A stretch of 51,395 nucleotides of DNA from an uncultured Verrucomicrobiota bacterium (GTDB lineage: Bacteria; Verrucomicrobiota; Verrucomicrobiia; Limisphaerales; AAA164-E04). The notes under the pieces were generated by a model, which saw only the letters and a program-made list of their open reading frames with translations, ran no database searches and had not been told where the DNA came from. This document shows positions 44,765 to 51,395 of the stretch, one piece after another. The number at the start of each line of letters is the position of its first letter. Positions within the stretch are counted from its first letter, which is position 1. The stretch spans positions 1-51,395 of the forward strand of contig CAJXVR010000009.1 in assembly GCA_913061285.1 (NCBI GenBank). The letters are read 5' to 3'. A program made the position numbers and the translations under genes.

Positions 44765-46116
44765 CACAGCCATCCCATAGGAAAATGAAAAAAGGGCTGG
44801 CCAGTTTTCTGTAATCCTGCGACTCAGCAGGAAATGCAAAACAAAAAGACCCGACCAGCCCGTTCCAATCTCACGATTCTTCGGCAGATCTGCAATCATA
44901 TACCGCCGCACTTAGTCCCCCAATTGGCTCGTGATACCGGGGCGGGTGAGAAAGCTCGAAGTTTCCGTCCGTGGAGCCACGTCGTTGCTATGATCTATGC
45001 CCAGTTGATTCGCTGTCTTGGGTTAAACGACGTCTGTGACAGTTTAGGCCTTCATTCAGGGGCACTCTCGGCATTGCGAGGGGCCAAGGCTCCCAGTCGA
45101 AATGGACTTTCTCATGCGAACAAAGTTCGGCCGGCGGCGATGGCCGAGAAGCTGTTCTGGTCGGTGCTTGAGCATTTGCAAAAGACACTGCCTCAATACC
45201 AGCGAGGGAAACTCCCAAAGTCACTTCGCCGTTTTCGACGACCATTGAACTGGTGGCCAACTCAATGGACTGGGCGAAGCATCGGCGGCGTAAAGCAGCA
45301 GCCAAGACTCATATGCGATTGGATATGGAGAGCCTGCTTCCCCGTTTCGCCATCGTCGACACGGCAAAGCACAATGATGCTCGTTGTGCCTGGGAACTCT
45401 GTGCTAGGCTCAAAGCCGGGGAAATCGTTATTTTCGACAGGGCTTACAACGATTGAAAACACCTAGGAGAGCTTTCTGATCGCGGTGTCTTCTGGGTAGG
45501 GCGGGAAAAGAAAGGAATGGTTTTCGATCTTTTGGATAAACGAGAGGTTAGCGGAGACGTGATCTCCGATGAGGAAATCATGCTCACCAACAATACTCAT
45601 GCCAGGCGGGTCACGGCGTGGGTGGAGGTTGATGGAAAGCGCCGTCAGATGACCTTTCTGACGAATCATCTCAAATGGAGTGCCGCGATCGTATGCGAAC
45701 TCTACAAGGCCAGGTGGCAGATTGAGGTCTTCTTCAAACAGATCAAGCAAACGCTCAAGCTAGGAGACTTTCTTGGGCACTCAGCCAACGGCGTCCGTTG
45801 GCAGGTATGGACCGCCTTGCTTGTCTATGTCTTGTTGCGCTTTATCAGCCGAGTCAGCCAATGGACTTGCTTGGCTACTTGCAGCAACTCTGTGGGACAG
45901 CAGGTGGCCACTTTCGGCATCTCGCCAGACCTGAACAGGCCTATTTTGCCGGTTTTTAGAAAATCCTATGGGACAGCAGGCGGGAGCCATGGGAAAAAAA
46001 GGCCCCACCGAAGGCCATTAGTAGAAAAGTCTAAATCTCGAATCTCAATGCTCCAACAGTTTCATTGGGATTTCGAAGCATTTTGCCCACTCAAGATTCG
46101 CTATGGGATGCTTATG
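44765..46116 (+). mobile_element. IS4-type element, copy 2, complete in length
   Basis: Ends are CACAGCCATCCCATAG (44765-44780) and CTATGGGATGCTTATG (46101-46116), which pair at 13 of 16 positions. The 9-bp duplication AAGTTGAAA on both sides fixes the limits and a length of 1,352 bases. It is oriented opposite to copy 1. The transposase inside is broken. Confidence 0.9.
44834..46116 (+). pseudogene. IS4-type transposase with a 25-base deletion and a nonsense codon
   Basis: Compared with copy 1, copy 2 lacks 25 bases near 45,235-45,245, exactly where copy 1 encodes SIQIIDSTT. This removes the first catalytic Asp and shifts the frame. The correct frame then reads NSMDWAKHRRRKAAAKTHMR and IVIFDRAYND, where TGG of copy 1 has become TGA (45454-45456). 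It continues with GVFWVGREKKGMVFDLLDKR and WQIEVFFKQIKQTLKLGDFL (catalytic Glu). The deletion lies between short TTCGAC-like repeats visible in copy 1, pointing to slippage. The protein cannot be active. Confidence 0.9.
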
Positions 46117-46125
46117 AAGTTGAAA
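46117..46125. repeat. target-site duplication, right, of IS4-type copy 2
   Basis: AAGTTGAAA directly follows the right end and matches 44756-44764. Confidence 0.88.
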
Positions 46126-46205
46126 CATCCTTTTTTCTAGAGACTTCTACGCCCACCAAACTCAGGGCACTTCAGAGTTTATCATGGCCTCGCAGGCACA
46201 GTAAG

Positions 46206-46250
46206 CCGTTCCAACCCGGTCTATCCTAAGATGAAACCGAATTGGAACGG
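46206..46250. terminator. hairpin downstream of flagellin
   Basis: CCGTTCCAA (46206-46214) pairs with TTGGAACGG (46242-46250), with further GGT/ACC pairing inside. It lies 27 bases beyond the flagellin stop. There is no T-run on the minus strand, so it may be a stabilising or Rho-assisted end. Confidence 0.45.
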
Positions 46251-46276
46251 AATTTTGCGCGAATCGCTTGACCGCT

Positions 46277-47089
46277 CTAACCGATCAACCTCAATGCCGA
46301 CTGAGGTATAGAGTTCGCTTGTGCCAGCATCGCCGTGCCGGACTGAACGAGAATGTTTTGTTTCGCAAAGTTGGTACTTTCCTCCGCTACATCGACGTCT
46401 TTTATCCGACTATTGGCAGCCCCAATGTTATCCTTCAGGACGCTCAACTGAGAGCTGGTATGCTCAAGTCGGGCAATATTGGAACCCACTGATGCTCTGT
46501 CATTCGACAATTTATCGATGGCTGTCTTCACAGCCGTCAGCGCAGTCCCTGCACCCGAGGTGGTTCCCACCGCGAGTGAATTCAGTGCTGTGTAACTTGC
46601 ATCACCGGCTAGATCAACACCCGTTGATGCAAACTTATTCGCATCGCTATCTGTGGTGACGTTCAATCCGGTTCCATTGAAGAGACTCACGCCATTAAAA
46701 TCCTTCGTCGCGATATCCACAATGTAGCTATCGAGCGTTTGGAATTCTTTGTCGTAAAGTGCCCTATCGGAGTCCGTCTTGGTTTCATCCTGCGCCAGGG
46801 TGGCGAGTTCACTCATGCGATCTAACGCTTTCCCTACTTTATTCATGAACCCGTCTTGGGTTTGATTAAAGGAGATGGCGTTGCCGACATTGTTCTTTGC
46901 AGCGTCAATGCGATTCGTTTGAGCATCAAATCGCATTGAAACAGCGGACCCAGCAGCGTCATCTGATGGTCCGATCAATTTTGATCCAGACGACAAACGA
47001 GCGAGTGATTTCTGCAATCCACTAGTGCTCTCCCCAAGAGTTCGAGACGTGAATGCGGACGATGCGTTGCTATTGATTATTACTGACAT
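46277..47089 (-). CDS. fliC: short flagellin
   Basis: The 270-residue product has the conserved D0/D1 ends of flagellin: INSNASSAFTSRTLGESTSG, LQKSLARLSSGSKLIGPSDD at the N-terminus and IARLEHTSSQLSVLKDNIGA, RIKDVDVAEESTNFAKQNIL, GTAMLAQANSIPQSALRLIG at the C-terminus. The variable surface domain is very short, about 60 residues. AAGGAAGGGG (47092-47101) is a strong ribosome site just before the ATG. It would polymerise into the filament after type III export. No other flagellar gene is in the window, and it is bounded by an IS4-type element and a Tn3 transposon. Confidence 0.95.
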   Translation of the reverse strand: MSVIINSNASSAFTSRTLGESTSGLQKSLARLSSGSKLIGPSDDAAGSAVSMRFDAQTNRIDAAKNNVGNAISFNQTQDGFMNKVGKALDRMSELATLAQDETKTDSDRALYDKEFQTLDSYIVDIATKDFNGVSLFNGTGLNVTTDSDANKFASTGVDLAGDASYTALNSLAVGTTSGAGTALTAVKTAIDKLSNDRASVGSNIARLEHTSSQLSVLKDNIGAANSRIKDVDVAEESTNFAKQNILVQSGTAMLAQANSIPQSALRLIG

Positions 47090-47741
47090 AACCCCTTCCT
47101 TGAGTTTGTTGGTTTAGTTTATTCCGAAACACAGCTCTCCTTAGCTGTACTATGGCATTTTTCCCTCAGCCGCCACAGGCCGATCGATTCCCTACCGATA
47201 AAAAATGATTATCGGATGAACGATAGATAGGGAAATTGGATTAGATGGAGTCAAGGACGCAGGACTGCCCCCCTCGGTCTGGTCGCCCCCTTGTCAGGGG
47301 AACCTATAGCGTGTATCGAATTTTCCAGCATCCATTCTGTATTTCATGGCAGACTCCATCCGTTGAGTTGTGGCCTTTTTGTGAACCGGTCAGGCGTTTC
47401 AAGTGCACGGTCAATTCCTTTGTCCGGCTGCCTGTCTTAGCTTTCGCTTTTAGTTCACATCGATAGTTATCGGCGAACCTTGAAAGTCACCTTAGCGCGA
47501 AGTGCCATTTTTTTGGGGAGGTTTTATGTCGTGATTCACCACGCCGGACGCTTCGACATGTTTCATACCATGAGAGAGGCATTAACCTCACACGAGCGGG
47601 ATAGTCTGTTCCCTATCAGATATGGCCAGAAGTTGAACAGAATAAGCACGATGTCACTTCGCAGCCATCCCGTAAAGTCCCAGTGCGGCCTGGGAATGTC
47701 GTATTCACAAAGAGTGAGAAGATCTACAAGTAGCCCTTTAC
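47090..47741. other. long intergenic region between flagellin and the Tn3 element
   Basis: No named gene is seen. CCGATAA (47195-47201) and TTATCGG (47209-47215) form an inverted repeat, and ACAGCT/AGCTGT (47131-47148) forms a small hairpin in the flagellin leader. The minus strand from about 47,740 to 47,563 reads a frame with LLVDLLTLCEYDIPRPHWDF, which I do not recognise; it could be a gene end cut by the transposon. Confidence 0.4.
47467..47494 (-). promoter_or_regulatory. sigma-28-like flagellar promoter candidate
   Basis: On the minus strand TAAG, 16 bases, then an exact GCCGATAA matches the flagellar sigma consensus (TAAA-N15-GCCGATAA) apart from one base and one spacer position. It is about 375 bases upstream of the flagellin start, so a long leader would be needed. 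Confidence 0.35.
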
Positions 47742-47779
47742 GGGGTTTGAGCAGTAATGGAACAGAAAACCCCGCTAAG
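47742..47779. repeat. Tn3 left terminal inverted repeat
   Basis: The 38 bases starting GGGGTTTGAGCAGTAATG are exactly complementary, in reverse, to 51303-51340. Confidence 0.95.
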
Positions 47780-47821
47780 GGGCAGAGGAGGGAAGTTGCC
47801 GTTGGAAAAGCGGCACAAATA

Positions 47822-48220
47822 TTAGCTTTCTGAATCGTCATCTTCATCGGCTTCCCAGTCTTCCTCAGGTATCAGCCGTGCCAATTCATCCAAGTTGCTC
47901 ACCGTTTTCTCCAGGAAATTCAGGGTGTCTGATAGCTCGAACGATAAGCTCTCGGCGATTTCCCAGAGCGACTCCGTGGATGAGTGTGAAGCGGAATCGC
48001 CATCAATCACGACGCGGGCCATGTCATAAATTTTCAGGAGTTCAGTTCGGAGAGCCTCAGGTTCGCTGAGCCAACGAAGATTATCGATGGCCTGCGCTGC
48101 ATCAAGAATCCTTTGCGTGTCAAAGGACGATTCAAGTTCTTCGAGCACTTTGGGATTCACGGGGCCATGGGGCGTATCGGTTGAATGTTGTTTAGACATG
48201 TTCTCCGCAGTGTTCGTCAT
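47822..48220 (-). CDS. tnpC: TnpC-like regulator of Tn3 transposition
   Basis: The 132-residue product (NPKVLEELESSFDTQRILDA, AQAIDNLRWLSEPEALRTEL, LKIYDMARVVIDGDSASHSS and a very acidic tail) matches the TnpC proteins of Tn4651-type Tn3 elements, which limit transposase production after transcription. It is divergent from tnpA with starts 75 bases apart. ATG at 48220 or 48199 are both possible. There is no sign of decay. Confidence 0.72.
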   Translation of the reverse strand: MTNTAENMSKQHSTDTPHGPVNPKVLEELESSFDTQRILDAAQAIDNLRWLSEPEALRTELLKIYDMARVVIDGDSASHSSTESLWEIAESLSFELSDTLNFLEKTVSNLDELARLIPEEDWEADEDDDSES

Positions 48221-48277
48221 AGACTCGACACCAGCAGAATATTCGATGACCGTTGTGTTGGAAAGGCCCAGTTAGAA

Positions 48278-48285
48278 AAGGAGGT
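48278..48285 (+). promoter_or_regulatory. ribosome binding site deciding the tnpA start
   Basis: AAGGAGGT lies 10 bases before the ATG at 48296. A nearer ATG at 48288 is in another frame and stops after six codons, so 48296 is the real start although the open frame extends to 48185. Confidence 0.85.
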
Positions 48286-48295
48286 CCATGAGGCG

Positions 48296-51200
48296 ATGCC
48301 AGTAGATTTCTTGTCAGAGGAGCAAAAAAATCAATATGGCCGGTTCTCTCTCGATCCGTCAGAAGACCAGTTGGATCGTTATTTCCACCTCGATGACCTT
48401 GATATGGAATTGACGCGACGCCGACGGGGGGATCGCAATCGGCTAGGCTTTGCTCTGCAGCTGACCACTGTTCGATACCTTGGGACCTTCCTTGCCAACC
48501 CTATTGATGTTCCGGTGGTGGTGGTAGGCTACTTATGCAAGCAATTGGGTATTCGTGAGGGAATATCTCTGAATGATTATCTGGTGCGCCAGAATACCCG
48601 ATGGGAGCACACCGATGAGATCCGGCAATGCTATGGATATAGCGATTTCAGCGAACAGCCCGAGCATTGGCGGATGGTTCGATGGCTCTACCTTAAAGCA
48701 TGGTTTGGAAATGAGCGACCGAGTGTTTTGTTTGATCATGCGACGGCTCGGTTGGTCGCACGCAAAATACTGTTGCCGGGCGTGACGGTCTTGAGCCGAC
48801 TTGTTGCCAGTGCTCGAGATCGGGCATCACAGCGAGTTTGGAAGATTCTAGCTAACGCAACAACCCCCGAACTCCAGGCGAAACTCGAAACTCTATTGAA
48901 AGTTCCGGATTATTCGCGGCAGTCCAATTTAGACCGTCTCCGAAAATCTCCAACGCGCGTAAGTGGTCCGGCCTTGCTTGGAGGGCTGGAACGGCTCAAG
49001 GAGATTCGTGAATTTGCTGCAAACCAGTTGGTTTTTCCAAGTGTTCCACCGAATAAGATCTCGGCGATGGCTCGATATGCGGCACTGGCCTCGGCACAGA
49101 CGGTTGCTCGGATGAATGAGGATCGGCGAATCGCGAGTCTTCTCGCGTTTGCTCTGACATTCGAGGCCACGGCCATGGACGATGCCATCGACGTATTGGA
49201 CATGCTCATCACGGAAATTGTTCGCTCTGCAGAGCTGAGCCGGAAAAAGGAACGTTGGCGTACGCTTCGAGACCTCGATGGAGCCGCGTTGTTGCTTCGA
49301 GATGCATGTGAGGTGATCCTCGACGAGAAGTACGAGAACAGCGGAGTAAGGGAAGCCGTTTATGCGAGGATCCCAAAAGATGAATTGCTTGAAGCCTCGC
49401 AACTGGTCTCAACGTTGGCCCGCCCATCCGACGAGCACCAGAGAGAGGAACTCATCGAACGATATACTCGCGTACGTAGATTTTTTCCGAAATTGTTGAA
49501 GACGATCAACTTTCATGCGACGCCAGCGGGGGAGGGGGTGAAAAGGGCCTTGGAATTCCTCGAAAGCATAGAAGGAGAGCGAAATCCCAATATGAGTAAT
49601 GCTCCTACCGATTTCGCAAAGCGAGGGTGGGATCGGATTGTGGTTAGTGAAGCAGGGGTGATCGATCGCCGGGCATACACTCTTTGCACGTTGGAACAGC
49701 TCCAAGAAAGCCTCCGTCGCAGGGATATTTATGTTGAACCCAGTGTTCGTTGGGGAGATCCCAGGGCAAAGCTTATTGAGAGATCCAGTTGGGTAACGAT
49801 TAAACCCAAAGTGTGTAAATCGCTCGGTTGCCATGAAAATGCGGCTGAACAACTTGAGTTGCTCGAGGAGCAATTGGAGGAATGCTACCGAAGAACGGGC
49901 AAAAATTTTGATTCAAACAATGCGGTGGAGATAGAGGCCGTGCGTGGGCGGGAGAGCCTGAAGGTGTCGGCTCTCGAAAAATTGGAAGAACCGGAGAGCT
50001 TGCTTCACCTCAAAGAAGCCGTCCAGCAGCTCTTGCCTCGTGTGGAGTTGCCGGAAACAATACTTGAGATCCATGAACACACAGGGTTTTTGGATGAATT
50101 TACCCACGTAAGTGAGGGAGACTCGCGAGTCTCAGACCTGCACATCAGCCTTTCGGCAGTGCTTCTCTCCGAAGCCTGCAATCTTGGTTTAGAGCCGCTT
50201 ATTCGCCATGATGTGCCAGCTCTGACCCGAAGCCGTTTGAGTTGGGTTCAGCAAAATTACATTCGTGCTGACACGCTGAGCGCAGCAAATGCACGACTCG
50301 TCGAGGCGCAGTCCAATATTCCCTTATCCAAATACTGGGGAGGGGGTGAAGTAGCCTCGGCCGACGGGCTTCGGTTCGTGGTGCCTGTTCGCACGATCAA
50401 TGCCAGGCCCAACAGCAAGTATTTTGGAACAGAACGTGGCATTACATATTACAACTTCACATCCGACCAGTTCACCGGCTTTCATGGAATCGTCATCCCC
50501 GGCACTCTCCGTGATTCGATGTTTGTGCTTGATGGACTACTCGAACAGCAAACGACCCTTCGCCCCATGGAATTGATGACTGATACGGCTGGAGTCAGCG
50601 ATGTTGTGTTTGGGTTATTCTGGTTGCTCGGCTACCAATTCAGTCCACGCATGGCTGACATCGGAGAATCTCGATTCTGGCGGATAAACGCCCAATCGGA
50701 TTACGGACCTCTCAACAACATTGCTCGCAACCGACTTCGTACGCGCCTCATTGCTGACAATTGGGATGATATGCTTCGCGTTGCTGGATCATTGAAGATG
50801 GGCAAGGTGAGCGCCTCCGAACTAATCCGTTCGTTGCTTCGGGGGAAACGTCCTAGCACTTTGGCACGAGCGGTAGCTGAAGTTGGAAGGATCGCAAAAA
50901 CCATCTTTCAGCTCGATTTTATCGATGATGAATCCTATCGTCGCAGAATCTTAACCCAGCTGAATCGTGGGGAAAGTCGCCACGCGATAGCGAGGGCAAC
51001 GTTTCATGGGCGCCGAGGTGAAATTCGTCACCCATACAGAGAAGGTCAAGAGGATCAACTCGGTAGTCTGGGATTGATTGTAAACGTGCAGGTTCTTTGG
51101 AATACAATTTACATGCAGGCAGCTCTTAATCAGCTTCGCAGTGACGCTTTTGAGATCGCCGATGCGGACGTGACCAGGCTTTCGCCAATGGAACATGGTC

Positions 51201-51307
51201 ACATCAATTACCTTGGAAGCTACTCTTTTTCCCTGGATGCGGCTCTCAGGAATGGACAGCTGAGACCCCTGCGAAATCCGGATGTACCGGATAACTATGC
51301 TCCTTAG
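48296..51307 (+). CDS. tnpA: Tn3-family transposase
   Basis: The 1,003-residue product is of normal length for the family. It has the N-terminal DUF4158-like DNA-binding region (LTRRRRGDRNRLGFALQLTT, VRYLGTFLANP, WRMVRWLYLKAWF) and the C-terminal DDE core with ELMTDTAGVSDVVFGLFWLL, GYQFSPRMADIGESRFWRIN and the C-terminal GLIVNVQVLWNTIYMQAALN, ending LSPMEHGHINYLGSYSFSLD. It binds the 38-bp ends and carries out replicative transposition. Its last two codons (tag at 51305-51307) lie inside the right inverted repeat. It appears intact. Confidence 0.96.
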   Translation: MPVDFLSEEQKNQYGRFSLDPSEDQLDRYFHLDDLDMELTRRRRGDRNRLGFALQLTTVRYLGTFLANPIDVPVVVVGYLCKQLGIREGISLNDYLVRQNTRWEHTDEIRQCYGYSDFSEQPEHWRMVRWLYLKAWFGNERPSVLFDHATARLVARKILLPGVTVLSRLVASARDRASQRVWKILANATTPELQAKLETLLKVPDYSRQSNLDRLRKSPTRVSGPALLGGLERLKEIREFAANQLVFPSVPPNKISAMARYAALASAQTVARMNEDRRIASLLAFALTFEATAMDDAIDVLDMLITEIVRSAELSRKKERWRTLRDLDGAALLLRDACEVILDEKYENSGVREAVYARIPKDELLEASQLVSTLARPSDEHQREELIERYTRVRRFFPKLLKTINFHATPAGEGVKRALEFLESIEGERNPNMSNAPTDFAKRGWDRIVVSEAGVIDRRAYTLCTLEQLQESLRRRDIYVEPSVRWGDPRAKLIERSSWVTIKPKVCKSLGCHENAAEQLELLEEQLEECYRRTGKNFDSNNAVEIEAVRGRESLKVSALEKLEEPESLLHLKEAVQQLLPRVELPETILEIHEHTGFLDEFTHVSEGDSRVSDLHISLSAVLLSEACNLGLEPLIRHDVPALTRSRLSWVQQNYIRADTLSAANARLVEAQSNIPLSKYWGGGEVASADGLRFVVPVRTINARPNSKYFGTERGITYYNFTSDQFTGFHGIVIPGTLRDSMFVLDGLLEQQTTLRPMELMTDTAGVSDVVFGLFWLLGYQFSPRMADIGESRFWRINAQSDYGPLNNIARNRLRTRLIADNWDDMLRVAGSLKMGKVSASELIRSLLRGKRPSTLARAVAEVGRIAKTIFQLDFIDDESYRRRILTQLNRGESRHAIARATFHGRRGEIRHPYREGQEDQLGSLGLIVNVQVLWNTIYMQAALNQLRSDAFEIADADVTRLSPMEHGHINYLGSYSFSLDAALRNGQLRPLRNPDVPDNYAP

Positions 51308-51340
51308 CGGGGTTTTCTGTTCCATTACTGCTCAAACCCC
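51303..51340. repeat. Tn3 right terminal inverted repeat
   Basis: Exact reverse complement of 47742-47779; overlaps the tnpA stop codon. Confidence 0.95.
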
Positions 51341-51395
51341 AGGTGCAAGCGCTGCTTTCGATTGCTCGGGAGTCATGTTCTCGTTGAGCTCCACC
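51332..51395 (-). pseudogene. possible gene fragment cut by the Tn3 insertion
   Basis: On the minus strand the frame VELNENMTPEQSKAALAP enters from the window edge and ends in a stop formed by the transposon end (TGA 51332-51334). The MTPEQSKAAL wording resembles the N-terminal segment of MacB/FtsX-type permeases (G-M-[ST]-P-E-E-A-R-R-A-A), but the piece is too short to name. Confidence 0.25.

Larger units (their letters stand above)
47742..51340 (+). mobile_element. Tn3-family transposon with tnpC and tnpA, no resolvase
   Basis: Perfect 38-bp terminal inverted repeats (47742-47779 and 51303-51340, beginning GGGGTTTGAGCAGTAATG) enclose 3,599 bases with two divergent genes, tnpC and tnpA. No resolvase gene is inside. 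Flanking 5-mers differ (TTTAC left, AGGTG right), so there is no simple target duplication. Confidence 0.92.

Noticed and set aside
41989-46116. Composite transposon carrying the multicopper oxidase
   Set aside because: Copy 2 has its own target duplication, copy 1 is truncated, and no outer duplication links them.
44834-46116. Programmed frameshift in the IS4-type transposase
   Set aside because: The frame change comes from a 25-base deletion that removes a catalytic Asp, and a TGA follows; copy 1 reads through in one frame.
47090-47230. Sigma-54 promoter before the flagellin
   Set aside because: GG and GC elements do not have the required 10-base spacing.
47480-47833. 117-codon plus-strand frame crossing the Tn3 left end
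   Set aside because: It runs through the terminal repeat and has no domain; an open frame by chance.

Overview
The window looks like chromosome of a heterotrophic, probably marine member of the Verrucomicrobiota (PVC group). The evidence is the set of families present: a PSCyt1/DUF1587-type cytochrome, a Tat-exported Gfo/Idh/MocA oxidoreductase, a formylglycine sulfatase, a verrucomicrobial-style prepilin-like protein ([21 protein letters not shown]), LamG/PA14 and FG-GAP/sialidase secreted proteins, and a C-terminal Q.SSDL..W...FYR module that recurs in several exported proteins. No rRNA, tRNA or CRISPR array was seen.

Positions 1-5,400 hold a decaying catabolic edge. It contains a cytochrome/DUF1587 gene broken by an in-frame TAG, an intact Gfo/Idh/MocA gene, a heavily degraded nitrate-type ABC ATPase, a VapBC toxin-antitoxin pair with a palindromic operator on its start codon, and the tail of a four-helix-bundle protein. 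Positions 5,450-7,950 form a compact ECF sigma / anti-sigma / exported-protein operon. Positions 8,300-36,800 are the core: mostly exported proteins of unusual architecture. These are a double-LamG PA14 protein, a prepilin-like protein, a SIMPL protein, a cyanophycinase-PhoD fusion, a sulfatase, a propeller-EEP nuclease fusion, a roughly 2,720-residue PI-PLC-headed repeat protein, an FG-GAP-sialidase protein, a two-gene unit whose larger product has the swivelling-His then ATP-grasp order of glucan water dikinases, an EEP lipoprotein, a DUF3052-like protein and a eukaryote-type UMP-CMP kinase with an extra N-terminal domain.

Positions 37,060-51,395 are an accessory patchwork. An IS66 element has its tnpB split by a two-gene large-serine-recombinase element and its tnpC broken. 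It abuts a truncated IS4-type element. Next come a multicopper oxidase lipoprotein, a second IS4-type copy with a clear 9-bp target duplication and two inactivating lesions, an orphan short flagellin, and a complete Tn3-family transposon (perfect 38-bp inverted repeats, tnpC and tnpA, no resolvase).

The best candidates for undescribed biology are the exported GWD-like phosphohistidine/ATP-grasp protein with its overlapping partner (30,493-34,010), the eukaryote-type UMP-CMP kinase with its structured leader (35,661-36,807), and the cyanophycinase-PhoD fusion (13,255-15,024). All calls come from reading the sequence; no database search was run.
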